Source of the DNA: Daphnia carinata
Taxonomy: Eukaryota; Arthropoda; Branchiopoda; Diplostraca; Daphniidae
Assembly (NCBI RefSeq): GCF_022539665.2
Contig: NC_081336.1
Location: forward strand, 2,790,001 to 2,854,000
DNA: 64,000 nucleotides
Reading direction: 5' to 3'
Of the stretch, positions 14,865 through 25,900 are shown piece after piece; the stretch's first letter is position 1, and each line of letters opens with the position of its first letter. A model generated the notes under the pieces. It did not search any database. It had not been told where the DNA came from and saw only the letters and a list, made by a program, of their open reading frames with translations. The position numbers and the translations under genes are program-made.

Positions 14865-16996
14865 ATGGGACGTCAACGCAAGTGTGTAGTTCAGGGCTGC
14901 CATAGAGACAAAGAGATTGCTATAAAAACTTTCTGTATACCAAAAATTCGAAAAAGCGACGAAGCAATTACTACTCGGAGGCAAAATTTATGGTTAAGGC
15001 GTCTAAAACTGTCTAGTAAGAATCAATCAATTCACGACATGAGGGTGTGTGAAGCTCACTTCCTATCAGGTAAACATGTCAGTATTGATATACTTCACAT
15101 TCATTTACATCAGACATGTCCCATAGGAAAGCCATCATATTACTTGGATGAAAAAAACCCTGACTGGGCACCGTCGCAAAATATGGGTTCTATCAATTTT
15201 GTTTCCAAGTGTGCATATGAGCGTTACAAGAGAAGAAAGAAAATTGAGACAATGAGAGGCAAGTATTTCTAATACATACATGCTTACTTAAGAATAGGTT
15301 AAATGAATTTTTTTTAATGTTGGCAAATATTGCTTCTATTTTATCACCTTTATGAATTTCTTCTCTGATTTGCAGCTGAAACAACAGAGTGGTTGCTAAA
15401 AGGGAAGGTCATCCGTCAGATTAATCACCAACCCTTAGCTGTCTCTAGTTCCAGCACACATGCTTCTTTGCATAAAAATGCATTTTCATCAAAAGTATTA
15501 GAAGTTGTGAAAAAGAAGATTACCCATCAGATGCCTGTAAGCATACCGATGACATAATCCCATGTTCTCATGTCAGTCATCTCAACCACATTGTGCAAGT
15601 GCAGTCCCCATTCTGTTCCCTGTTTTCAGTCCGGTTTTAACGTATTACTCGTGGGTACGCAATAATCTTGGTAGCCAAATAACTTTATTCTCTATCTGAA
15701 CTAAGTTTTAGCAAATTCATTTCGTGGAATTTTTATCTTTTCACAAAAGTATTAATTATTTTTTTGTTTTCCTATTTGTAAAATTTATCTGATTTGAGCA
15801 GGGAGGGGTTAAAAAACAAGAGAAGTTGCCAGGAATCTGCAAGGATGACCAGTTGGATATCTCTTGGACACATACGCCACCAATAGAAAATTTTTCTGAA
15901 GTCTGTGTTGGTATGGTTTTCTTTTTTCTAATAATAGTTGGGGAATGGCAGAAATTGCTAAAAAGAGTTTTTTTTCCCCAACTGTTGAGATATATTTACT
16001 CATCCAGTTATTCTGTAGGCGAAATTGTCATACTTGGGGAAACTCATCCTTCCAGTGTGGCTCAGTCATTAAAGCCAACAAATGACAAAGAACAAGGAGC
16101 ACCAGGGAAAAGTGTTGAAAATGAAAAAAATGGTGGGAGCCCAGAACAGGTTATTACAATCATGCAATAATATTTTGCTGTTTATTCACATTTCTGACTT
16201 CGTCTTACGTCTTTCCTAACTGATCTTTTGTCGAAGGGAGTGAAAGATTATCAGTTTAAGCAAGAATATTATCAGCATCTAATGTCTTTTGTCATTAGAT
16301 GGTGAGGAATAAACGAATCTTTTTTATCTCAAGTAACACTACACATGATCACGACTATTGCGCCAAATCAATTTGTATAAGTGGTAAGTCTCAGTTACCC
16401 TTGTACAAAAAAGGACTTATTGTAATTTCTTTTATTCTGAACAGATTCTCCACAAAGTGCCCTGGACCATAGAAGTTCTCCTATTGATCACGATTACTGT
16501 CGGATGCTTTTACCCTATGGTAGCCTTATCATTATACAAATGGTAAACTTTTGGCAGGAATAATTAATGACACATATTTTTAGGCACACCCGCTGCTGCT
16601 GAAAACGATTCAAACTCGCCTCATATTCCATCTCAGACAAACACGTCCAATAAAAGTTCTCAGGAAGGGACTGATGTTTTCGAAGATAAAATAGTTGGTA
16701 TAAAAAGCGGTTTAGAATCCCATTCGACGATCGACATTTTCTGTGAATTCATTCTCCCCGATATCGCGATAGACGATAATGATTCTATTTGCAATCGCTG
16801 CTCGGAAGACGTATCCCATCTTCAGTTAGTACTCGAACAAAAATCTACCATTTTGGAGGATCGTTTGAAGGATTTGGATTCTGTGAAACAAGAGCTCGAA
16901 CGGGCAAAAGAACACATAAATAACCTGAGAGCACAATTGGAAGAGAATACTAATACTTTATGCTCATACTTTTCAGTAGATGGAAAACCCTCGTGA
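14865..16996 (+). CDS. THAP-type zinc-finger protein with C-terminal coiled coil
   Basis: Likely nuclear DNA-binding protein. Exons: 14865-15069, 15127-15258, 15376-15536, 15802-15910, 16019-16149, 16299-16383, 16445-16519, 16584-16996, in phase, 436 residues. The N-terminal THAP domain (about residues 1-85) has the C2CH ligands C7, C12, C62 and H65, the conserved Trp (W43) and HFLSGKPSYYLDE followed by NPDWAPS. Residues from about 365 (LQLVLEQKSTILEDR onward) are heptad-like and predict a coiled coil. An upstream in-frame Met would add seven residues. Intron 1 is 57 nt, a multiple of three with no stop. Intron 2 uses a GC donor (AG|gcaagt). Exons 6 and 7 each carry a DHDYC motif, suggesting exon duplication. 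Poly(A) signal at 17231-17236. Some THAP genes derive from P-element transposase, but no catalytic domain is seen here. Confidence 0.85.
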
Positions 16997-17468
16997 AACA
17001 TCTCATAAGAATTTCTCAACGATTCTGTAAATACCAGGATCGATTTTGTCGAGATCTCTTAGTGTGTGTGTGAAACTGCCCCGAAAAATTTTGTTTTCTT
17101 CACTATTGCTGTTACAATACCTTTTTACCTTTTCAGTTTAATGGCTGTTCCTTTCCCCTTTCTTTATTTTACCTTTCACAATAAGGTACTATTGAAAGGG
17201 GACTAGCATTAGTTTGTTTTTATGTTAATTAATAAATATTTGGTTAACGGCAGTTTTTACAGGGATCTTTAAAAAGAGAAAATAAGATACAAATCAGATA
17301 AATACGTGGAAAGCAGGTATAAAAGATTTGGCTATGCGATTTTGAAGCAAATAACGTTCCCAAGATCTCAGTAAAAAGGCCACACTAGCCAACCCACAAG
17401 GCAGCCAGAGCCCACCCATGCAAGGAAAAGCGGGAAAGGCGAAAACAAGTTTTGTAAAGAAGATCCAG

Positions 17469-18192
17469 CTATATCTTGACATGCTGTACATAACTTCTCT
17501 CCAATCTGGCTTCCTTTTTCTGCTTTGCACCTGGCAGCCATAAGCAGAAATGTAATTCCTTAAAAAACAAAGAAAAAACTTTAATATTAAGAGTTATTAA
17601 CAGACTGAGCAATGCCTTTACCATAAATAAGGTATCCAATATTAAGTATTATGAAGTAAAATAAAACTGGGGAGAAAAGGCTGAAGATAAAACCAGCACC
17701 AACGGCAATACCAACAATTTTCAGCACTCTCCAAGTCCAACAAGTGGATTCTTCACATTCACCACTTTCAGATTCATCAGTTTTGGGGGATATTGTATGT
17801 AAGTGATTAGTCTGCAATTGAATTTAATTTGAAGCAATATTACTAAAAATCTATCTCTGTTATAATATTACTTGATTTGACACTGGTTTATCCTCCACAT
17901 GGTGGGGGGCAGGAATAGTTTCAGCGGATTGTGCCATTTTGAAGCCCTGGTCTATGTTGTTTGCTATCTCCTTATCTTGCATCCCTGTTGCTGCCTTTAA
18001 TTTCTCCCATGCCATATTAACACTACTATGTACCTCACTCCACAGACCTATAGCTAAATCCGGAACTGTGTGAGATTCCACGGGATGTTCTTGATTTAAG
18101 AAAGTAGACGAAGATGCAACTTGGCTTATACTCGCCCCACTAACGTAAGACATCACAGATATTACAAGGAAGGGGCTGATCAACTCAGCCAT
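17469..18192 (-). CDS. Uncharacterised signal-peptide/membrane protein
   Basis: Minus-strand gene, function not recognised. Coding exons are 18192-17872 and 17811 downwards. The start MAELIS is supported because a 5'-UTR intron (18257-18194) ends one base before the ATG. Residues 1-19 resemble a signal peptide. A polar middle (WSEVHSSVNMAWEKLK, acidic SESGECEEST) follows, and then a long hydrophobic segment (VGIAVGAGFIFSLF through LFYFIILNIGYLIY). Two 3' ends are possible. Read-through gives 181 residues, ending at 17587. Splicing a 91-nt intron (17621-17531) gives 190 residues with a basic KQKKEARLER tail, ending at 17469; here phases also close. A minus-strand AATAAA lies at 17168-17163, overlapping the 3' region of the convergent THAP gene. 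Confidence 0.65.
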
Positions 18193-18359
18193 TCTAGAAC
18201 AAACGTCTTTAACAAAAATTATGTACGTTTGGGGAGAGAAATTTCTTTGAAACTTACAGTTATACAAATGACCCGAAATTGCAAATTTCCACTGTTCTAC
18301 TGCATTGCAAATTTTGTTTTGAAAAAACTTGTTCTTAGCGCCACCTAGAATGCCCGCCC

Positions 18360-18822
18360 ATTTTGACAGCAGACAGTTCTTTTCTTTCGTTTTTCTGTTT
18401 TGATTTTGACACTGGAAACGTTTTTGCGCAGCTTGCTGAAACGTTTATTTCATTTTCAAGAAACCATTCAACAACATTTCCGTCAAGTTTATAACTAAGC
18501 ATCGGTTATGCATTTCCACCGAGCTCAAGTTCACTTGCCTCTGTTTATCAACACACCCTTTTCTTCTCTTGGTCTACAGCCCTAACCACCCCTTCAAGCA
18601 TTCACTCTTCCACATGAAACAATTCTTGTAAGTAGACGTTACTAAATTTAACGAAACATTTGTGGTTACAGTCACAGGATATGGTTAAAGCAAATCATAT
18701 CCGTGATTCGTTTTGTCGTAATAATAAGCTATATTGTATGAATTTTCCGTGTGGTCAATTTTTGAAATTGGTGTATTTTACCTTCGCATTTTAAAAGATT
18801 ATTAACAGTTTCTAATAATCAA
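18360..18822. other. Intergenic region before the tRNA cluster
   Basis: No supportable gene. Probable promoter region of the minus-strand gene at 18.2 kb, followed by AT-rich DNA up to the first tRNA. Confidence 0.4.
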
Positions 18823-18894
18823 TCCCATATTGTCTAGTGGTTAGGATACCCGGCTCTCACCCGGGAGGCCCGGGTTCAATTCCCGGTATGGGAA
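18823..18894 (+). tRNA. tRNA-Glu (anticodon CTC), copy 1
   Basis: 72-nt cloverleaf: acceptor stem TCCCATA pairs with TATGGGA plus discriminator A; D arm with GGTTAGGA; anticodon loop CTCTCAC with CTC, reading GAG; T arm GGTTCAATTCC, which is also the pol III B box. A T-run terminator follows shortly. Identical to the next two copies. Confidence 0.95.
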
Positions 18895-18971
18895 ACTGTT
18901 TTGTTCCAGTCAACGTTTCTTTGTTATTTTCGCTCGGTTGTAAATATCGGCAGTGAGCTTAGTTAGTTACG

Positions 18972-19043
18972 TCCCATATTGTCTAGTGGTTAGGATACCC
19001 GGCTCTCACCCGGGAGGCCCGGGTTCAATTCCCGGTATGGGAA
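18972..19043 (+). tRNA. tRNA-Glu (anticodon CTC), copy 2
   Basis: Base-for-base copy of the gene at 18823, starting 149 bp further on. Flanks differ after a few bases, so this is a gene-sized duplication or a homogenised copy. The TTTTTT just downstream serves as a pol III terminator. Confidence 0.95.
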
Positions 19044-19273
19044 ACCTTTTTTCGTGATCCAGGAACGAACTATTGCGCGTAAACTTTTTGTAATTTTAGA
19101 TTTTTTAAACTGTTCCCATGTTGAATGCACACCCATTTAATTTTTAAAATTTGATGAAAATGCACATTCCGTAAGTAAAGCAGAAGCGCGTAACTACGAA
19201 ATAAATGCTAAATTTATAGTGATCATGCTTAGTTTTACTTAGATTATTCCATCATTTAGGATTTTACGAAATA

Positions 19274-19345
19274 TCCCATATTGTCTAGTGGTTAGGATAC
19301 CCGGCTCTCACCCGGGAGGCCCGGGTTCAATTCCCGGTATGGGAA
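19274..19345 (+). tRNA. tRNA-Glu (anticodon CTC), copy 3
   Basis: Third identical copy, starting 302 bp after copy 2, same orientation. Followed by TTTTT. Confidence 0.95.
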
Positions 19346-19942
19346 TAGTTTTTCTTACTTTTCAGCAGGACATTACGTTTCCTAATTTCTTTGCGTCTTC
19401 ATAATTTCCTTTCTGTTGGTAGTCATACCTATATCACAGTATGACTAATCTAGCCACATTAACCTGCATAACAACTAAATTCCTCTAGAATGGGTAACGT
19501 AGTTCCTATTTTGGTGGATAGGTAGCCCTACGGTCAATTTAAACTATTGTCGTATGCAGCGCGCCAGTCTAAGTCAGTAGTCAACATACAGCCGGGTGAT
19601 GTAGGCATACAGCTGTTTTGTGTCTCTCAAACATAGTTTTGGCCACCTCGAAGCTCACCTAGACATTTGTGTTTTGGTGTGTTTCATCAAATTGATTGTC
19701 TTACTCGTACCAGTATCTGATTTCTAAAGCACATTACTTATTGTACGGGGGAGAGTGAGAGATTTACGGAGACACGTGGGCTTATCGATTCTCGGAAAAG
19801 CAACATCTCTGTAATGAAATTGGCCGTGTAGTGATAATGTTTTGACCTCCTTGACCTTGTTCAGTTTTTGTGCTCCGTTTCCCAAGAAGTCGGTGCAAAA
19901 TTACTACTCTGTTGCTGCGTAGGCTTTTGCACATGAAACAAC
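19346..19942 (+). promoter_or_regulatory. Presumed LYST upstream region
   Basis: No gene is visible. The stretch lies between the tRNA cluster and the LYST start codon and must contain the LYST promoter and leader. No clear TATA box is seen, so this is an inferred assignment. Confidence 0.35.
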
Positions 19943-22900
19943 ATGGACAAACGACTGTACGTCGCGTGGAATAATTTTGCGAAGCACGAGCTTAGTTGCC
20001 CGGTAAGTAAAATAGGTCTGTTGGACAAAATGAATCCTCTAATGTTGTTCCATTTTGTGCGTCACATAGAAACGTTGCCAATGGCTTGACGTGTTCCTGT
20101 GCCTGGCATTGAAACATCAAGAATTCCGCTTCTCTCAGTAAGTTGATGTGAAACTCTTTTCGAACAACTTCCTGTTTGGCTTCTTTGTTCTAAAAACATT
20201 CATGGGGTTCAAACGAATCGAGCAACCGGATCAGTTTCTGTTAATGTGACTCACTGCCTGATGTCCACCTGAGCTAACTATGAGAACCAATCCAATTGTG
20301 TCACGTGACACGTCTGTTTGTCCTTTCAATATCCCACAATGCTCTAGTGAGGATTTCCGTAGAACCCAGATATTCATAGTCGCCAGACAAAAAAAAAAAA
20401 AAAAAAAAAAAAAAATGAAATAATAATAATAATAATAATAGTTGCACAGTTAACCGGTCTATCCTCTGTTGTCCGTAGAGAATAAGATAATGGAGCCTGT
20501 GGGCGCGTCTTATCGCGCTCTGCAGATCCTTCGCTTGGTTTTAATCCTCACGAGAATAAATTTTCTGTAAATAATTACATTGCAGATTTTTCCGGGGTAT
20601 GTCCAGCGTTTTGATAGAGCAGCTGCTGTATGACATGAGCCGGATTAGCAGCTCACAGATGGGCGGAGAAAAAGAGAAATTGACCTACTGCCTTCGTCGC
20701 AGAGGGTGGCTTCTCTTGCACGCCTTATCATCCTCCAATTTAAGGGTATTTTTTATTAATCCTATTTCCTGATGATTCACATTAAAAAAATTTAAACGCC
20801 AATCATGGCATTCAGAGTTTAGTAGGGGTTGCTGATTTGGCAGATCTTTTGATTAATTTGTACGGAGCTCAAACCGAGGAAGAACCACCGGTTATTGAGG
20901 ATCAGACATTGTGGCCCCTCACAGATCTTAGTACAGTTGTCACTCGTAGTGACCTGAAGAACGTAAAGAAACCACGACGAAAACAATCGAGACGTGGTGG
21001 CCGGTTAGATGACATCAGAATTACGAGCTTAAAAGACTGTGTCGATGGCGTAGTCAAAATCCAGCTGTCAGATCGCTGCTGCCGTCCAGAAGACGATGAC
21101 GTAGAAGACGTGACAGCATGGAATGAAAAAGCGGAGCTTCCTTGTTTGGCCGCTAAATCTTTCAACCATTTGGCACTGTCACTTTTAGAACAACTAGTGG
21201 GGCATCACGGAGATTATCGGCTGAAATCCTCGCGTTGTCTAGATCATCGAGTCATGACATTTGCCTTACAACGCTTACAACCTGGAATGCCTTCCGAAGA
21301 GCAACGAAGGTTGTTTCGCTTGATCCTTCGTTGCATGGTGTCCATTGTCCAACACCACCGACCTTTACAGGCCGAAGAAGTCATTCATCTATTGATTGAA
21401 ATTGCAGACGCGAGTCAACCCAATGTTGCTGGTAAAATACTACATCTTCAACTTTATTTGTTTTCCATTAAACTAACTCTAGGATTGTTTTTAGCTGATG
21501 TGATTGAAGGTCTCGTACGGTTTTTTGCTTCAGTTCATCCAATCGATGATGACGTACTCTTTCATCAGTGGCTCAACAATTTCCACAGTCAAACTTGCAT
21601 GAAATTGGTCATTGATATGGTGATATCAGACTCCCAAGATCTTTCATGGCTTCCTCTGATTGGAACTATAATTGGCAATGTTTCATGTCGCAATTCAAAA
21701 ACACCATTCCATCATCACCATGTTTTCGGACAGGCCCTAGTCGACCCGGATCAACTTGGTCGTGAATCGTGCTCGATCTCATCTCTTTTCTACATTCTCC
21801 TTCAAGTATATCAAATCGGCAATGAAAATGCCCGAAAGCTGGTCTTGAAAGCCATCGTTTCTGGAGGGCACCCATGTTGTTGTCTACCTCCTGATATCAT
21901 CTATCAAGTTTTATTCAAACGAGTTGTCGAAGTGCCCGAATTCCTCGATGTATTGGAGGTGGTCTTCCGCAGCACGGGTTTTGCATCCGCTACAATTTCA
22001 ATAATCGATTACCAGTGCCACTTTTGTCGTTACAACGGCGGCCAAGAACTGGAAAGATGTCGTCAAATGGGAGTGTACGCCTCCACGGAATCTCTTAGCA
22101 AGTCGTGCTGGAACATGGTATTACCGGATCCGTGGCGTTCGTTTGATTTCTACACTGAATATATTTCGACACGCATGCAACAACCCTTCACGCTGGCCAT
22201 GGTGAAACACATTCATCGATTGATCGATGTTGCAACGACTCAAGTCAAATCTGAAATATTTGCCCGCGTGTTTTATCCCATCTTGACGCTACCCACCTCG
22301 TTTGGAACAGCAGACGCATCTAATCGCTCTTCGATAGCTGGACAGATTACGGAAGCTTGTTGGCAAATGACAGCAAATTTAGTTCGGCAACGGAGTATAT
22401 GCGAACTTTTCCTTAGTTCCAACGGACTAGAATTATTGCTCGATTTGTGCAGGTCGCCGGAATGGTCCTGGAACGTGGCTAGAGTCCTCCAGTCGATGAT
22501 CGGCATCCAGTGCCAATCGGACGAAGAAACGGATCTGATTGAAAACGTTGACATCAAATTGACTGGAATGGGCGAGGCCACGGCGTTGGCCATTTTGGAA
22601 CATTTGCTCGTGCACCACATGTCCTACATTCTGCGTAGTTTGGAGAGCCAAATACCATCGACCGATGATTGCGACATCGAAATCCCAGAATTGAAAGCAG
22701 CGACTGACGCTGTTGGATCATTTGATTCCGTCTGGGTGAATCATTTGAAAACGTTAGATCATTTACCTGGAAATTTGAAAACCGCATCCGCCTTATGGGA
22801 AACGACCGTCCGTTTGTTTGTTCATAACCGAGCATTTTCTTCGTGGTTTAGTAGCCATCCGTTCGTCAAGTGGATTGAACTCATCCTTCCGGCTATTTGT

Positions 22901-25900
22901 CGTTACCTGTCCGACCCTCTTGCTCCTCACTGGACGCTATATGCTGAGCTACTCGAACTCTTTCTCGCGTTATCTCTGCTTTCAAGTTCTCCAAATTCAG
23001 AACATCGATTGAAATGTATGTTGGAACAATTTTCTCCGCAACGGAAGTTGTCAGTTATTTACGAAATTCTGCTGCGTTGCTCCACTTTGGAACGTTGGGT
23101 CAACCCGGAAAATCCCGTCCGTTCTAGCGAATTGGAATCGACTGTGACCGCGACGTTATCCGACGGATACGAAGCTGATACGGAACCTGTCACGTTGGAA
23201 CCAGTCACGTCACAACATCGATCCATTTATCTTTTCTTCCCTGCCATTCTTCCGCAATTGTTGATCAATTTTTCGAATTGGCTATCGCAAACGACAGCCG
23301 ATGAAGAAAGAGCATTGCTTTTCCAGGAATTTCTTACGGCCTTCCAGCGGATGGCATCGATTTGCTCACATCCACCGACAGCAACTGTCTTGAGTAATCA
23401 AGGATTACTAACGATTCTCCTCAAGAAATTGAAGCCAATCCTAATCAGTAGCGAATCTTCTGGTATCCGTCAGCAAGTGATTGGGATGATCAGCTGTCTT
23501 GGTAATCAGAGAATCACACCCGGAGAGTTGCAATTGCTCATTGATATGTTAAAAGAAGAAAATCCGCCTTGGAAGGATCTCCTTCCCGTGTTTTTGCATC
23601 TCATTCGATCCGATGGCTACCGTCCGACGTACACGTTAAGTTTTCCTGGCATCAAAGTGATTGACGAAGACATCGAAAATTCATTGCACCTGAGTGGCGG
23701 ATCGATTGGATCGTTCGTCCAAGTAAATGATATCCGCTCAGAAATTTACACTTTGACGAAACACGCTATGGTATAATAATTCAGCAAAATTTATTTTTGA
23801 ATGATAAAATATTAAACTAAATTTTTTTATTTGAAATTAGGAACTTGGACGCGTTCATGAGAGCAAAGGGATAGGATCTGCTTGGAAATGCGCTGCAATA
23901 TTCCTTCCTGTTTTGACTGATAATAGTTGGAACATGCAAACGGATGGGCTTACCCTCTCAACGTGGCTTTTGTTATCAGAAGCTCCTCGTCGTAAAGGTC
24001 CGAGATTCTCAAATCCTGAATGGAGACCGGATCTACAAGATTGCACTGCAAGTTTTCCATGGGAAGATCCCAACAACGGCCGTGATCTGCATCTTTTTTC
24101 GATGGGTACTAGGAGTTTCCTAGTCGAGTTCTGGGCTGATCCAGGCGCTGACAACACTCTTCTCGTCCGTCTTAGCCAATCAACACATTCCCAAAGCCAG
24201 GCATTGGCCACGCAGACGTTAGATTTGAAGATTCCGTCTGGACGGTGGAACCATCTGGTGGTTAGTTGTCGTCAAAGGTCTTCCGCCAATGGATACCATC
24301 GAGTAGTACACATCCAGGTGTATTTAAACGGATATCAATCGGCCAGTTTAGATCTCAAAGTGCCTCTCAGTCCGATGAAACGTTTGGGTAATTCTCATTC
24401 ATTTCTCTTACTGGGAATCGCCTCTGTATCTAAAATCAAGTCAAAGAAGATGATGCCATCGTGGCAACTGGGGAATGCTACACTCTACAAAGGCGAGCTG
24501 CTGTCTGCAGAGTTAGCATTTCTTTTAATGGCATTGGGCCCGAACGGTGGCATATTTCTTGCCACCTGTCAAGATGGTCAGACAAGACCAAATTTTCCTC
24601 GTTTTCTTCATTCGAAATTAACTGACCATCTTCAAGACTGGGACAGGCTATTAGAATGGAACAAAATGATGGATAGTTTGCAGTCTAACTTGTTGTTGAC
24701 ATACTCGGCCCATAAACCCGAATCGGTGTTCATTTACCCATACATTATCTCTCCAACGGCCGGTAAGTAATATTTAAATTTGTTATAATATTAAACAACT
24801 ATTAATTTTTCTTGTAAACAGGAATCTTTGGCTCAATTATGCCAAGTGGTTGCGTTTTCAATGCCATTTCCAACGATCCTCGTAGCAGCCAACAACCACC
24901 TATAGCCCTTTCAGTGGCCGTGGCCGCACCATTAACGGCCCATTATCATATGGGCATTCACGCCGCAATGAAGCAGCTTGGTGGTTATCCAGTTCTTCTT
25001 TTCCTTTTGGGACACAGCATCGAGTCAAAGTCTGATTATCAGGCTCAGTCTTTGGAAATTTTGTTGCATTGGCTGCGTTCAGATGCGCAAGAGGCACATC
25101 TATTTGCGGCCAAACGCGGTTACTGGATGCTGCAGCATGTTTTTGAAGCTGATAGATGCCGTCCGGGCAAAGACTTTGCGGCCGTTCTCCTAAATCTCAG
25201 CTGTTCTAGTCCAGTCGTCACCAAAAACCCTAGTCACCATTGCGATGCCATTATAGTCGATCCTCGTCTTCTATCCTTTACGATCCAATGCTGGAAACAC
25301 TGGCAGAGATTTCGTGATTGTTCAGAAGGAAACACGCTTGATTTAGTGCTGCATGGTCTTCAACATCTTTTACGTGACAACCATCGTTATCGAGATTTCA
25401 ATGTCAAGCAAATGCAACGTGCTGGAATCCTGGAACTTTTGCTCCACCTGGCTAGGGTAAGTTGTGAATTATGTTTAAAATTCTGCACATATCTAATCCC
25501 TTGTGTTTATAGGAATCTTCTCTCTATGAAGATTGCATTCCTCTTACAGATCATCAAGCCATCATGATTGCAGATCTGGTAGAAGGATTAATTGGATCGC
25601 CACCCACTGTCAGTAACCTGATTGTCATAGTCGATTACCTCCTCCTACTTCATCCAGCTGAGCAAACGTATTGCCCCACCAATTCTGCTGGATTTTCTTA
25701 TTATTTCCTTCTCACAGCCAGAGATCCTGGTGTCAATGTATTCCATCCAAGGAATTGGAAATTACCAGAAGGTTATGAAACTTATGCTCCAGAGTCTGCC
25801 ATCCCACAACCGATGAACGCCAACCAACTTGGTTCAGCCCTTCGTGATGTTATTGTCAAGTGGTCAGCTGGAGAAAAACACTGTTACGAAACTATTCCGA

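Noticed and set aside
17294-17530. 78-codon hydrophobic minus-strand frame
   Set aside because: Hydrophobic but not in phase with the supported exons; the alternative splice form uses a different frame. Kept only as a remark.
22273-22835. Minus-strand frames of 72-115 codons inside LYST
   Set aside because: Shadows of the long LYST exon; no independent evidence.
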